From assembly GCA_001771985.1 (NCBI GenBank), contig MERG01000052.1, positions 11,613 to 47,478 of the forward strand: 35,866 nucleotides of DNA, read 5' to 3'. Numbering within the stretch: the first letter of the stretch is position 1; each line of letters starts with the position of its first letter. The stretch comes from Betaproteobacteria bacterium RIFCSPLOWO2_12_FULL_62_13 (GTDB lineage Bacteria > Pseudomonadota > Gammaproteobacteria > Burkholderiales > SG8-41). The notes under the pieces are model-generated. The model saw only the letters and a list, made by a program, of their open reading frames with translations, was not told the origin of the DNA and did not search any database. This document shows, piece by piece, positions 28,814 to 35,866 of this stretch. The translations under genes were made by a program, and so were the position numbers.

Positions 28814-28836
28814 ACGCTCCACGCGGATACGCCTCT

Positions 28837-28881
28837 GAATGGGCAAAAGTGAAAGAGAAGGAACACCTTCTGGAGAAGTGA
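28837..28881 (+). pseudogene. In-frame duplicate of the fdxA 3' end (encodes [14 protein letters not shown]-stop)
   Basis: Same 14-aa peptide as 28702-28746, offset exactly 135 bp, six synonymous third-position differences. Confidence 0.85.
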
Positions 28882-28906
28882 TTTCACTGCAAGCGGCGGT
28901 TAAGGG

Positions 28907-31603
28907 ATGAAGGCGGACCTGGCGCAGCGCATCGGAGCCGGGTCCGCGGTCATCACGCCCAACCGCCGCCTCGCCGCCCATGTCAAGCGCGACTTCGACT
29001 TCGCGCAACTCGCTTCCGGCAAGGCGGCCTGGCCGTCGGCCGATTGCCTGCCGCTCGCCGCATTTTTCGAACGAACCTACGCCGAGCTAACGCGCCTGTC
29101 TCCGGGCACAACGCAGCTTAATCCACAGCAGGAGGCCGCGCTGTGGGAGCAGGTGCTGCAGGATTCGCCTTATGGATCGACGCTGCTCAATCCGACCGCC
29201 GCCGCGCGCGCCGCGCGTGAAGCGTGGGAGATCGAACACGCCTATCGCATCGAGCTTGCGAAGTACCGCTCAGTGCTTGATGAGGATGGCCAGGCTTACC
29301 TTGCCTGGGCGGCGCGCCTTCGCGATCTCATGCGTGCCAATCGCTGGCTCGATGCCGCGCGGCTTCCCGATGCCCTGGTCGAGGTGATGGAGAAGGGGGC
29401 CGGGCTTGAGCCACGCGCGTTGGTTCTGTACGGCTTTGATCAGCTCACGCCGCAGAGTCGAACGGTTCTTGACGCGCTTGCCGCGCGCGGCTGGGAGGCG
29501 GCCGAGATCGTTCCGCCATCACGCGCAGGCAACGCGGAACGTACGGCGTACGACGATCGCGAAGTGGAACTCGTCGCGGTGGCGGAGGAGGTGCGGGCGG
29601 CGCTTTCGGTCAACCCCGCACAGCGCATCGGCGTCATCGTGCCCGATTTCGCGGCGGCGCGCGGCGACATCATCCGTATTTTCGACGACGTGCTCGATCC
29701 GCCGCGTATCCTCGCCGGAACCCGCGAGCGCGCGCGTCCCTATAACGTCTCGCTCGGCCCGCTCCTCGCCGATTACCCGCTCGTCCATACCGCTTTCCTG
29801 ATTCTCAAGTTGGCGCATGGTGAGCTTGCGCTTGAGGATGCGGGTTCGCTGCTGCGCAGCCCCTTTATCGCCGGCGCCGAGCAGGAACTCGCCGCGCGCG
29901 CGCTTCTCGACGCGAAGCTGCGTCGTGACGGCCGTCCGCTGGTGGAGTTGCGCGCACTGGCGCGCCGCTCGCGCGGTGAGAACGCGCGCGACCCGGCCGG
30001 CTCACCGCAACTCGCCGCGCGACTCGCTTCGTGGACGAAGCTTGCCGGAGATGCCAGGCGGGCAAGACAATCCCCCTCGCAGTGGAGCCTTACCTTTCAG
30101 GGGCTTCTGGCCGGATTCGGCTGGCCCGGCGAGCGCGCCCTCGATTCGGAGGACTATCAGACTTTCCGGAAATGGCGCGAGATCGTTTCCTCGCTTTCCG
30201 CACTCGATATCGTGACGCCGCGGCTCGGCTACGACGAAGCGCTTGCGCGCTTGAGGCGCTTCGTCGCCGACGCGACGTTTCAGCCGGAATCGCCGGAAGT
30301 ACCGGTGCAGGTGCTGGGCGTGCTCGAGGCGAACGGGATCGAATTCGACCGGCTTTTTGTCACCGGCTTGACCGACGAGACGTGGCCGCCGCCGCCGCGC
30401 CCCAATCCGTTCTTGCCGCTCGCGCTTCAGCGCGCGCGCGAGGTGCCGCGTGCCTGCGCCGAGTGGCAGCTCGAATACGCGCGCCGCACCATGAAGCTCT
30501 GGCTCGGCGCGGCGCCGGAGGTGCGGCTGTCGTGGCCGCGGCGCGAAGGCGACCGTGAACTCAGCGCGAGCTTTCTGCTGCGCGACATCCGGCAAGCGCC
30601 GCGCGCGGCGCGCACGGTTTCGCTTCTGCGCGAGGTGATCCACGCCGCGCGCGTGAGCGAAGAGCTTGCCGATTTCAGCGCGCCGGCGCTGCCCGCCGGA
30701 ATCGGGGTTACCGGCGGCGCAACGTTCTTCCAGAATCAGGCCGCATGCCCGTTCAGGGCATTCGCCGTGCACCGGCTGGGCGCAAGAGCGCTCGAGGCGG
30801 CGAGCGTCGGGCTGGACGCGCGTGATCGCGGCGGATTGATTCATCTGGCGGCTTTCAACCTGTGGCGTGAACTGAAAACGCACGAAGCGCTCTGCAAGGC
30901 GAGCGGCGAGCGGTTGCAATCGGCGATCAAGCTCGCTGTGGCCTCGGCGGTGGAGAGCACACGCAGGAAGCGTCCCGATGTCATGACCGAAGCATTCGCA
31001 GCGCTCGAACGCGAAAGGGTGGCGGACCTGCTCGGGCGCCTGCTCGAACTCGAAAAGCAGCGCGCGCCATTCATGGTGCTCGTGCAGGAGGATCCGCGTG
31101 CAGTGAGTGTCGCGGGCGTTCAGGTATCGACCCGTCTCGACCGCTTGGACCGCCTCGCTGACGGCAGCGAGGTCATCCTCGACTACAAGACCAGCCGCGA
31201 AGTGGACGCGGCGGACTGGCTGGGCGAGCGTCCCGACGAGCCGCAGCTTCCGCTTTATGCCGCGGGCGGTGGGGAGGAGCTTGCGGCGGTCGCTTTCGCG
31301 CAATTGCACGCGCGGCAGGTGCGCTTCGAGGGGCTCTCGCGAAGGGCTGCGGTGCTGCCTGGGGTGCCTGCGCTCGCCGACTCCAAAAAGGCTTCATCGT
31401 ACTACGGTAGCTGGGGCGAACTGCTCGAAGGTTGGCGCGCGGTGCTGGAAAACCTCGCGCGCGAGTACCTTGCCGGCAGGGCGGAGGTTGCGCCCAAGGA
31501 TTACCCGCGTACGTGCGAGTACTGCGAGCTTGGTGCCTTATGTCGTGTGAAGGAGCTGAAGGACCGGGGTCCGGTTGCGGCAGGGGGGAACAGCGATGAC
31601 TGA
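28907..31603 (+). CDS. AddB-like probable DNA repair protein with C-terminal PD-(D/E)XK nuclease and Fe-S cysteines (TIGR03623-like)
   Basis: No Walker A; FVTGLTDETWPPPPRPNPFLPLALQR; GLIHLAAFNLW; VILDYKTSREVD; Cys pattern NQAACPFRAFAV ... CEYCELGALC. Confidence 0.85.
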   Translation: MKADLAQRIGAGSAVITPNRRLAAHVKRDFDFAQLASGKAAWPSADCLPLAAFFERTYAELTRLSPGTTQLNPQQEAALWEQVLQDSPYGSTLLNPTAAARAAREAWEIEHAYRIELAKYRSVLDEDGQAYLAWAARLRDLMRANRWLDAARLPDALVEVMEKGAGLEPRALVLYGFDQLTPQSRTVLDALAARGWEAAEIVPPSRAGNAERTAYDDREVELVAVAEEVRAALSVNPAQRIGVIVPDFAAARGDIIRIFDDVLDPPRILAGTRERARPYNVSLGPLLADYPLVHTAFLILKLAHGELALEDAGSLLRSPFIAGAEQELAARALLDAKLRRDGRPLVELRALARRSRGENARDPAGSPQLAARLASWTKLAGDARRARQSPSQWSLTFQGLLAGFGWPGERALDSEDYQTFRKWREIVSSLSALDIVTPRLGYDEALARLRRFVADATFQPESPEVPVQVLGVLEANGIEFDRLFVTGLTDETWPPPPRPNPFLPLALQRAREVPRACAEWQLEYARRTMKLWLGAAPEVRLSWPRREGDRELSASFLLRDIRQAPRAARTVSLLREVIHAARVSEELADFSAPALPAGIGVTGGATFFQNQAACPFRAFAVHRLGARALEAASVGLDARDRGGLIHLAAFNLWRELKTHEALCKASGERLQSAIKLAVASAVESTRRKRPDVMTEAFAALERERVADLLGRLLELEKQRAPFMVLVQEDPRAVSVAGVQVSTRLDRLDRLADGSEVILDYKTSREVDAADWLGERPDEPQLPLYAAGGGEELAAVAFAQLHARQVRFEGLSRRAAVLPGVPALADSKKASSYYGSWGELLEGWRAVLENLAREYLAGRAEVAPKDYPRTCEYCELGALCRVKELKDRGPVAAGGNSDD

Positions 31604-34600
31604 AGGGGAGTTCGCTGCCGATCTCGAAAACTTGCGCGGGCAGGACGCCGCGGCGCGGCGCGCGGCACTCGATCCGGCGCGGTCTGTCATCGTGCAGGCG
31701 CCTGCGGGGTCGGGCAAGACCGAGCTCCTGATCCAGCGCTATCTGGCGTTGCTCGCGCGCGTAGACTCGCCGGAGGAGATCATCGCCATCACTTTTACCA
31801 GGAAGGCTACCGCGGAGATGCGCGCCCGCGTGCTCGACGCGTTGCTTCGGGCGGAAAATGACACGCCGCCGGCCAAGCCGCACGAGTTCCTCACTTGGCG
31901 GCTCGCGCGCGGCGCGCGCAGCCGCGACAGCCAAGCGCGGTGGAACATCGCGGAGAACCCCAATCGCCTGCGCATACAGACCATCGACTCGCTATGCCAC
32001 TGGCTCACGCTCCAGTTGCCCATGCTCTCGGGCTTCGGCGCACAGCCCGAGACGCTCGAAGAGGCAGATGAGCTCTACCTGGAAGCCGCGCGACGCACGC
32101 TGGCGGGACTCGGGTCGGACAGCGGATGGTCCAGCCACGTCGCGACCCTGTTGAGGCACCTCGACAACCATGCGGAGCGGGCGCAGCAACTGCTTGCAGA
32201 CATGCTCGGGGTGCGTGACCAGTGGATCCGGTCGGTTACCCAGGCGCAGGGCAAGGAACGGGAAGTGCTGGAGGCAGCGCTCGCCAATGCAACGCGCGAC
32301 GCGCTGGCGAGCCTCGCTGCGCGGATTCCCGAGGAGGCGCGCGCGGAGCTTGTCGCGCTCGCGGCGCATGCCGCGGAGAACCTTGAAGCGACAGGCAAAG
32401 CGTCGCCGATCCGCCGCTGCCTCGGCGTGACGGCGATTCCAGGATCCGCGCCGGAAGACCTCGATGCGTGGCGCGCGATCGCCGAGCTGCTTCTCAACCA
32501 GAGCGGCTGCGTGCGCCGCACGGCCGATGCCCGCGTCGGCTTCCCGGCGCCGAGCGACGCGAAAGGGGCGGAGCGCCGGCAGCGCAAGGACATGAAGACG
32601 CGTTTTGAAGCATTGTTGGCGGCGACAGAACCCCATCGCACCTTCGTCGAGCAACTGCGGTTCACGCGGATGCTTCCGCCTTCGATGTATAGTGAAGCGC
32701 AGTGGCGCATCGTGGCGGGGCTGGTGAGGCTCCTGCCGGTTGCGGTTGCGCAACTCGAAGTGCTGTTCCGCGAGCGGGGCGAGGTGGATTTCACCGCGGT
32801 GGCGCAGGCCGCGGTGCGCGCGTTAGGCGCGCCCGAGGCGCCCACGGACCTTGCGTTGGCGCTTGATTGCCGCGTCCGCCACCTCCTGATCGACGAGTTT
32901 CAGGACACCTCCTGGAGCCAGTATGACCTGCTGCAGGGACTCACCGCCGGCTGGCAGCGAGACGACGGCAGGACGCTGTTCGTGGTGGGCGACCCGATGC
33001 AGTCGATCTACCGCTTTCGCAAGGCGGAGGTCGGGCTTTATGTGCGCGCGTGGCACGAAGGTATCGGCGGCGTCGCACTCGACGCGCTGCGGCTCGCCGT
33101 CAACTTCCGCTCCACCCGCGCGATCGTCGATTGGTTCAATCGCACGTTCCATCAGGTGCTGCCCGACGCGGAGGATCTTGCGAGCGGCGCAGTGCCGTTC
33201 GCACCCTCGGTTGCCGATGATGGCGCGACAGAAGGCGTGACACCGGAGCTTTATCCGCTGCTCGCAATGGAGCGCGAGGCGGAAGCGCGCCTGGTGACCG
33301 AGCTGGTGGAGCGCACACGCGCCGAAGATCCGGGGCAGAGCATCGCCATCCTCGTGCGCAGCCGCAGCCATCTCGTCGAAATCGCGCCCGCGCTGAAGGC
33401 GGCGGGGCTCGGATTCCAGGCGATCGAAATCGAGCAGCTCGGCCACCGTCCGGTAGTGCAGGATCTGGCTGCGCTCACGCGCGCGCTCGTCCATCCCGCT
33501 GACCGGGTCGCGTGGCTCGCCATGCTGCGCGCGCCGTGGTGCGGACTCACGCTGGCCGATCTCGAAGCGTTGGCGGGATCTGACCACGACGCGGCGTTAT
33601 GGACCCTCATTAACGATAGCGCAAGCCTCGCGCGCATCTCGGAAGATGGAACGCGCCGCCTCAACCGCGTGCGCGAAGCGCTGGGACAGGCCTTGGCCCG
33701 GAGGCGGCGCGAACCGCTCCGGCGCTGGGTGGAAGCCGCTTGGCTCACGCTGGGCGGCCCCGCCTGCACGGATGACGCGGGCGACCTCGAGGATGCGCAG
33801 GTGTTCCTCAGGCTTCTTGAGGAACTCGAGGAAGGTGGCGATCTCCCGCGCGTGGATACGCTGGAAGAGCGAGTCGCCGCACTTTACGCACTGCCGGATT
33901 CCGGCGCCGACGCGGCGCGCCTGCAGCTCATGACCATCCACAAGGCGAAGGGGCTGCAGTTTGACACCGTGATTCTGCCGGGATTGGGTTATTCCCCGCG
34001 GCGCGCCGACCCCAGGCTGCTGCTCTGGCTTGAGCGCCCAAGAATCAGGCACCCTCTTCCCTCAGGGGAGAAGGTGGGGGTGAGGGATGGTTCCGATCTG
34101 CTGCTTGCGCCGATCCGTGAGGCGAGCGCGGAGAAAGACGCGATTTACGAGTACCTCAGGGAACTCGATCGGGCGAAGGAGGACCATGAGGCGGCACGGC
34201 TGCTTTATGTCGCCGCGACGCGCGCCAAATCCCGCCTCCATCTCATCGGGCAGGTGCAATGGAAAGAGGGTAGCGCTGCGAAGCCAAAGGCGCGCTCCCT
34301 GCTTGAGCACCTGTGGCCGGTGGTTGCGCCCGCGTTCGAGCAGGCAATCGCCCAGGTCGAAACGTCGCTGCAGCCGCGGGCTGTGATAAGTGCGGCCGCG
34401 CCGCACGCGATTCGCCGGCTCGTTTCCGGCTGGCGGCTGCCCAAGCCGCCTGCGGGAATCGCGTGGCGGCCACGCGCCGAGATCGTCTATGAAGCGCGGA
34501 GTCCGCTCGACGAAGTGGAATTCTCCTGGGCTTCCGAAACCGCAAAGCACGTCGGCACGGTGGTGCACGGCTTCCTGCAGTGGATCGCCAAGGACGGGTT

Positions 34601-35057
34601 GGAACGCTGGAACGCGCAGCGCATCGGCGGCATGCATGACGCGTTCGCATGCGGACTGGCGCCGCTCGGCGTGCCGCAATCGGAAATGCAAAGCGCCGTC
34701 GCGCGTGTTGCGGAAGCGCTCACCGCGAACATCACCGATGAGCGCGGCCGTTGGGTGCTGGGTGCGCAAGCGGAAGCCCGTTCGGAGCTGCGGCTCACCG
34801 GCGCGCTGGCCGGCGAGATCGTGAGCGTGGCGATCGACCGCACTTTCGTCGACGAGCACGGCACGCGCTGGATCGTGGATTACAAGACCGGCATACACGC
34901 GGGCGGCGACCCCGAAGGCTTCCTTGACCGCGAGCAGGAGCGCTACCGAGCCCAGCTCGAGCGTTATGCCGCGCTCGTGCGCGAACTGGACCGCCGCCCG
35001 ATCCGGCTCGGGCTTTATTTCCCGCTGCTCAGGGGCTGGCGCGAATGGGCCTTTTGA
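31596..35057 (+). CDS. AddA-like UvrD/RecB-type helicase-nuclease
   Basis: Walker A APAGSGKTELLIQRYLALL, AITFTRKATAEMRARV, LLIDEFQDTSWSQYDLL, MTIHKAKGLQFDTVILPGLG, YVAATRAKSRLHLIG, C-terminal WIVDYKTG nuclease; start overlaps upstream CDS. Confidence 0.93.
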   Translation: MTEGEFAADLENLRGQDAAARRAALDPARSVIVQAPAGSGKTELLIQRYLALLARVDSPEEIIAITFTRKATAEMRARVLDALLRAENDTPPAKPHEFLTWRLARGARSRDSQARWNIAENPNRLRIQTIDSLCHWLTLQLPMLSGFGAQPETLEEADELYLEAARRTLAGLGSDSGWSSHVATLLRHLDNHAERAQQLLADMLGVRDQWIRSVTQAQGKEREVLEAALANATRDALASLAARIPEEARAELVALAAHAAENLEATGKASPIRRCLGVTAIPGSAPEDLDAWRAIAELLLNQSGCVRRTADARVGFPAPSDAKGAERRQRKDMKTRFEALLAATEPHRTFVEQLRFTRMLPPSMYSEAQWRIVAGLVRLLPVAVAQLEVLFRERGEVDFTAVAQAAVRALGAPEAPTDLALALDCRVRHLLIDEFQDTSWSQYDLLQGLTAGWQRDDGRTLFVVGDPMQSIYRFRKAEVGLYVRAWHEGIGGVALDALRLAVNFRSTRAIVDWFNRTFHQVLPDAEDLASGAVPFAPSVADDGATEGVTPELYPLLAMEREAEARLVTELVERTRAEDPGQSIAILVRSRSHLVEIAPALKAAGLGFQAIEIEQLGHRPVVQDLAALTRALVHPADRVAWLAMLRAPWCGLTLADLEALAGSDHDAALWTLINDSASLARISEDGTRRLNRVREALGQALARRRREPLRRWVEAAWLTLGGPACTDDAGDLEDAQVFLRLLEELEEGGDLPRVDTLEERVAALYALPDSGADAARLQLMTIHKAKGLQFDTVILPGLGYSPRRADPRLLLWLERPRIRHPLPSGEKVGVRDGSDLLLAPIREASAEKDAIYEYLRELDRAKEDHEAARLLYVAATRAKSRLHLIGQVQWKEGSAAKPKARSLLEHLWPVVAPAFEQAIAQVETSLQPRAVISAAAPHAIRRLVSGWRLPKPPAGIAWRPRAEIVYEARSPLDEVEFSWASETAKHVGTVVHGFLQWIAKDGLERWNAQRIGGMHDAFACGLAPLGVPQSEMQSAVARVAEALTANITDERGRWVLGAQAEARSELRLTGALAGEIVSVAIDRTFVDEHGTRWIVDYKTGIHAGGDPEGFLDREQERYRAQLERYAALVRELDRRPIRLGLYFPLLRGWREWAF
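34047..34090. repeat. Palindromic intergenic-type repeat inside the helicase ORF, encoding about RHPLPSGEKVGVRDG
   Basis: caggcaccctcttccctcaggggagaaggtgggggtgagggatgg; imperfect palindrome between conserved LLLWLERPR and SDLLLAPI. Confidence 0.65.
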
Positions 35058-35104
35058 AGGCGCGATGAAGCGGCCGTTGCCGGCTCTGTCTTGAGCTGAG
35101 AACG

Positions 35105-35854
35105 TCAGGCCGAGCCTGAGAGAGCGGCGAGGATCGCCGGGTTTTTCTTTCTCTCGGCGATGACGGCTGGCGTGAGCCCCTTGGCGGATTTTGCGTTCGC
35201 GTCTGCGCCCGCCGCCATGAGCACCTTCACCACTGCCAGATGGCCATCGGAGACAGCCGTGTGCAGCGCAGTCAAGCCTTCGTTGTCGGTTTCGTTGACG
35301 TGCGCGCCTTTCGACAGCAGGAAACCGACGATCCGGTCATGGCCCCACATCGTGGCCTGCATGATTGGCGTCAATCCCATGGTGCTCTTCGCGTTCACAT
35401 CCGCACCCTTTTCCACGAGGAGCTTGGTCATTTCGGGGAATCCCTTGAAAGCGGCCCAGTGCAGCGGGGTGAAGCCCTGGGCGTCACGCACGTTGATGTC
35501 CGCTTTCGCTTCGATCAGGACTGCCGCTACCGATGTCCTGTTGAGGCTCGCGGCTCTCAGAAGGGGCGTCCATCCCGAGGCGTCCTTGTCGTTGGGCCTG
35601 ACACCGGCCTTCAGGAAAATCTTGACCGCGCGCTCATTACCCAGTTGGATTGCGCGGTCGAATCCCTTCACGTTGAACTCGATCTGCTCGGCGGCCAAGG
35701 TACGCCTTGCGAGGTCGCTCGCCCACGGGTCGTCATTCTCGTCACGCTTCATGTTCCGCAGTTCCAGCACCCTGCCGTGAATCCTTGCCAGCGTGAGAAT
35801 GTCGTTCAAGACGTCCGGGGGAAAACCCTGGCGCCCGCCGCGCTTGTCAACCAT
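35105..35854 (-). CDS. Ankyrin-repeat protein (N-terminus may extend beyond the window)
   Basis: Repeats such as DAQGFTPLHWAAFKGFPEMTKLLVEKGADVNAKSTMGLTPIMQATMWGHDRIVGFLLSKGAHVNETDNEGLTALHTAVSDGH. Confidence 0.9.
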   Translation of the reverse strand: MVDKRGGRQGFPPDVLNDILTLARIHGRVLELRNMKRDENDDPWASDLARRTLAAEQIEFNVKGFDRAIQLGNERAVKIFLKAGVRPNDKDASGWTPLLRAASLNRTSVAAVLIEAKADINVRDAQGFTPLHWAAFKGFPEMTKLLVEKGADVNAKSTMGLTPIMQATMWGHDRIVGFLLSKGAHVNETDNEGLTALHTAVSDGHLAVVKVLMAAGADANAKSAKGLTPAVIAERKKNPAILAALSGSA

Positions 35855-35866
35855 CAGTTCCCCGAA

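Noticed and set aside
30002-31309. 435-aa minus-strand ORF inside the AddB-like gene
   Set aside because: Antisense shadow of a motif-rich coding region; no conserved motifs.
28907-31603. Cas4 or another CRISPR nuclease assignment for the Fe-S PD-(D/E)XK protein
   Set aside because: Length, N-terminal helicase-like region and partner UvrD helicase fit an AddB-like repair protein instead.
35105-35854. Ankyrin protein as a host-interaction effector
   Set aside because: Ankyrin repeats alone are not evidence of secretion; N-terminus may be cut by the window edge and no secretion genes are nearby.

Overview
The window is a GC-rich chromosomal segment with gene content typical of Betaproteobacteria (taxon is inference). 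I see no tRNA or rRNA genes, CRISPR arrays or intact IS elements. Genes, in order: maeB-type malic enzyme, fumC, SDR, a small exported protein (-), CoA-pyrophosphatase-type NUDIX, DUF3301-like, patatin phospholipase, greB, CobD/CbiB-like membrane protein, rsgA (-), pterin carbinolamine dehydratase (-), M48 peptidase (-), orn, DUF6494-like (-), pgi (-), EI24/CysZ-like, thiolase (-), ArnT/GT39-like glycosyltransferase (-), a NrtA/CmpA-type ABC transporter with cyanase (probable cyanate uptake and degradation operon), gamma-glutamyltransferase-like, rpmE (-), two DUF2846-like lipoproteins (-), rho (-), trxA (-), fdxA, an AddB-like nuclease and AddA-like helicase/nuclease pair, and an ankyrin protein (-). 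The most unusual signals are small repetitive elements. (1) Degenerate 7-bp tandem arrays sit in many intergenic gaps, repeatedly contain the upstream gene's stop codon, and often occur as opposing, mutually complementary arms. (2) The fdxA 3' end is duplicated in frame: the same 14-aa tail recurs 135 bp downstream with only synonymous differences, separated by one TAG and a segment related to a repeat found elsewhere in the window. (3) A 109-bp MITE-like element with 17-bp terminal inverted repeats supplies the TAG stop codons of both flanking convergent genes. (4) A palindromic intergenic-type repeat appears to be inserted in frame in the AddA-like helicase gene. (5) There is a perfect match to the Neisseria dRS3 consensus. 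All calls come from reading the sequence and supplied ORFs; no database search was run.
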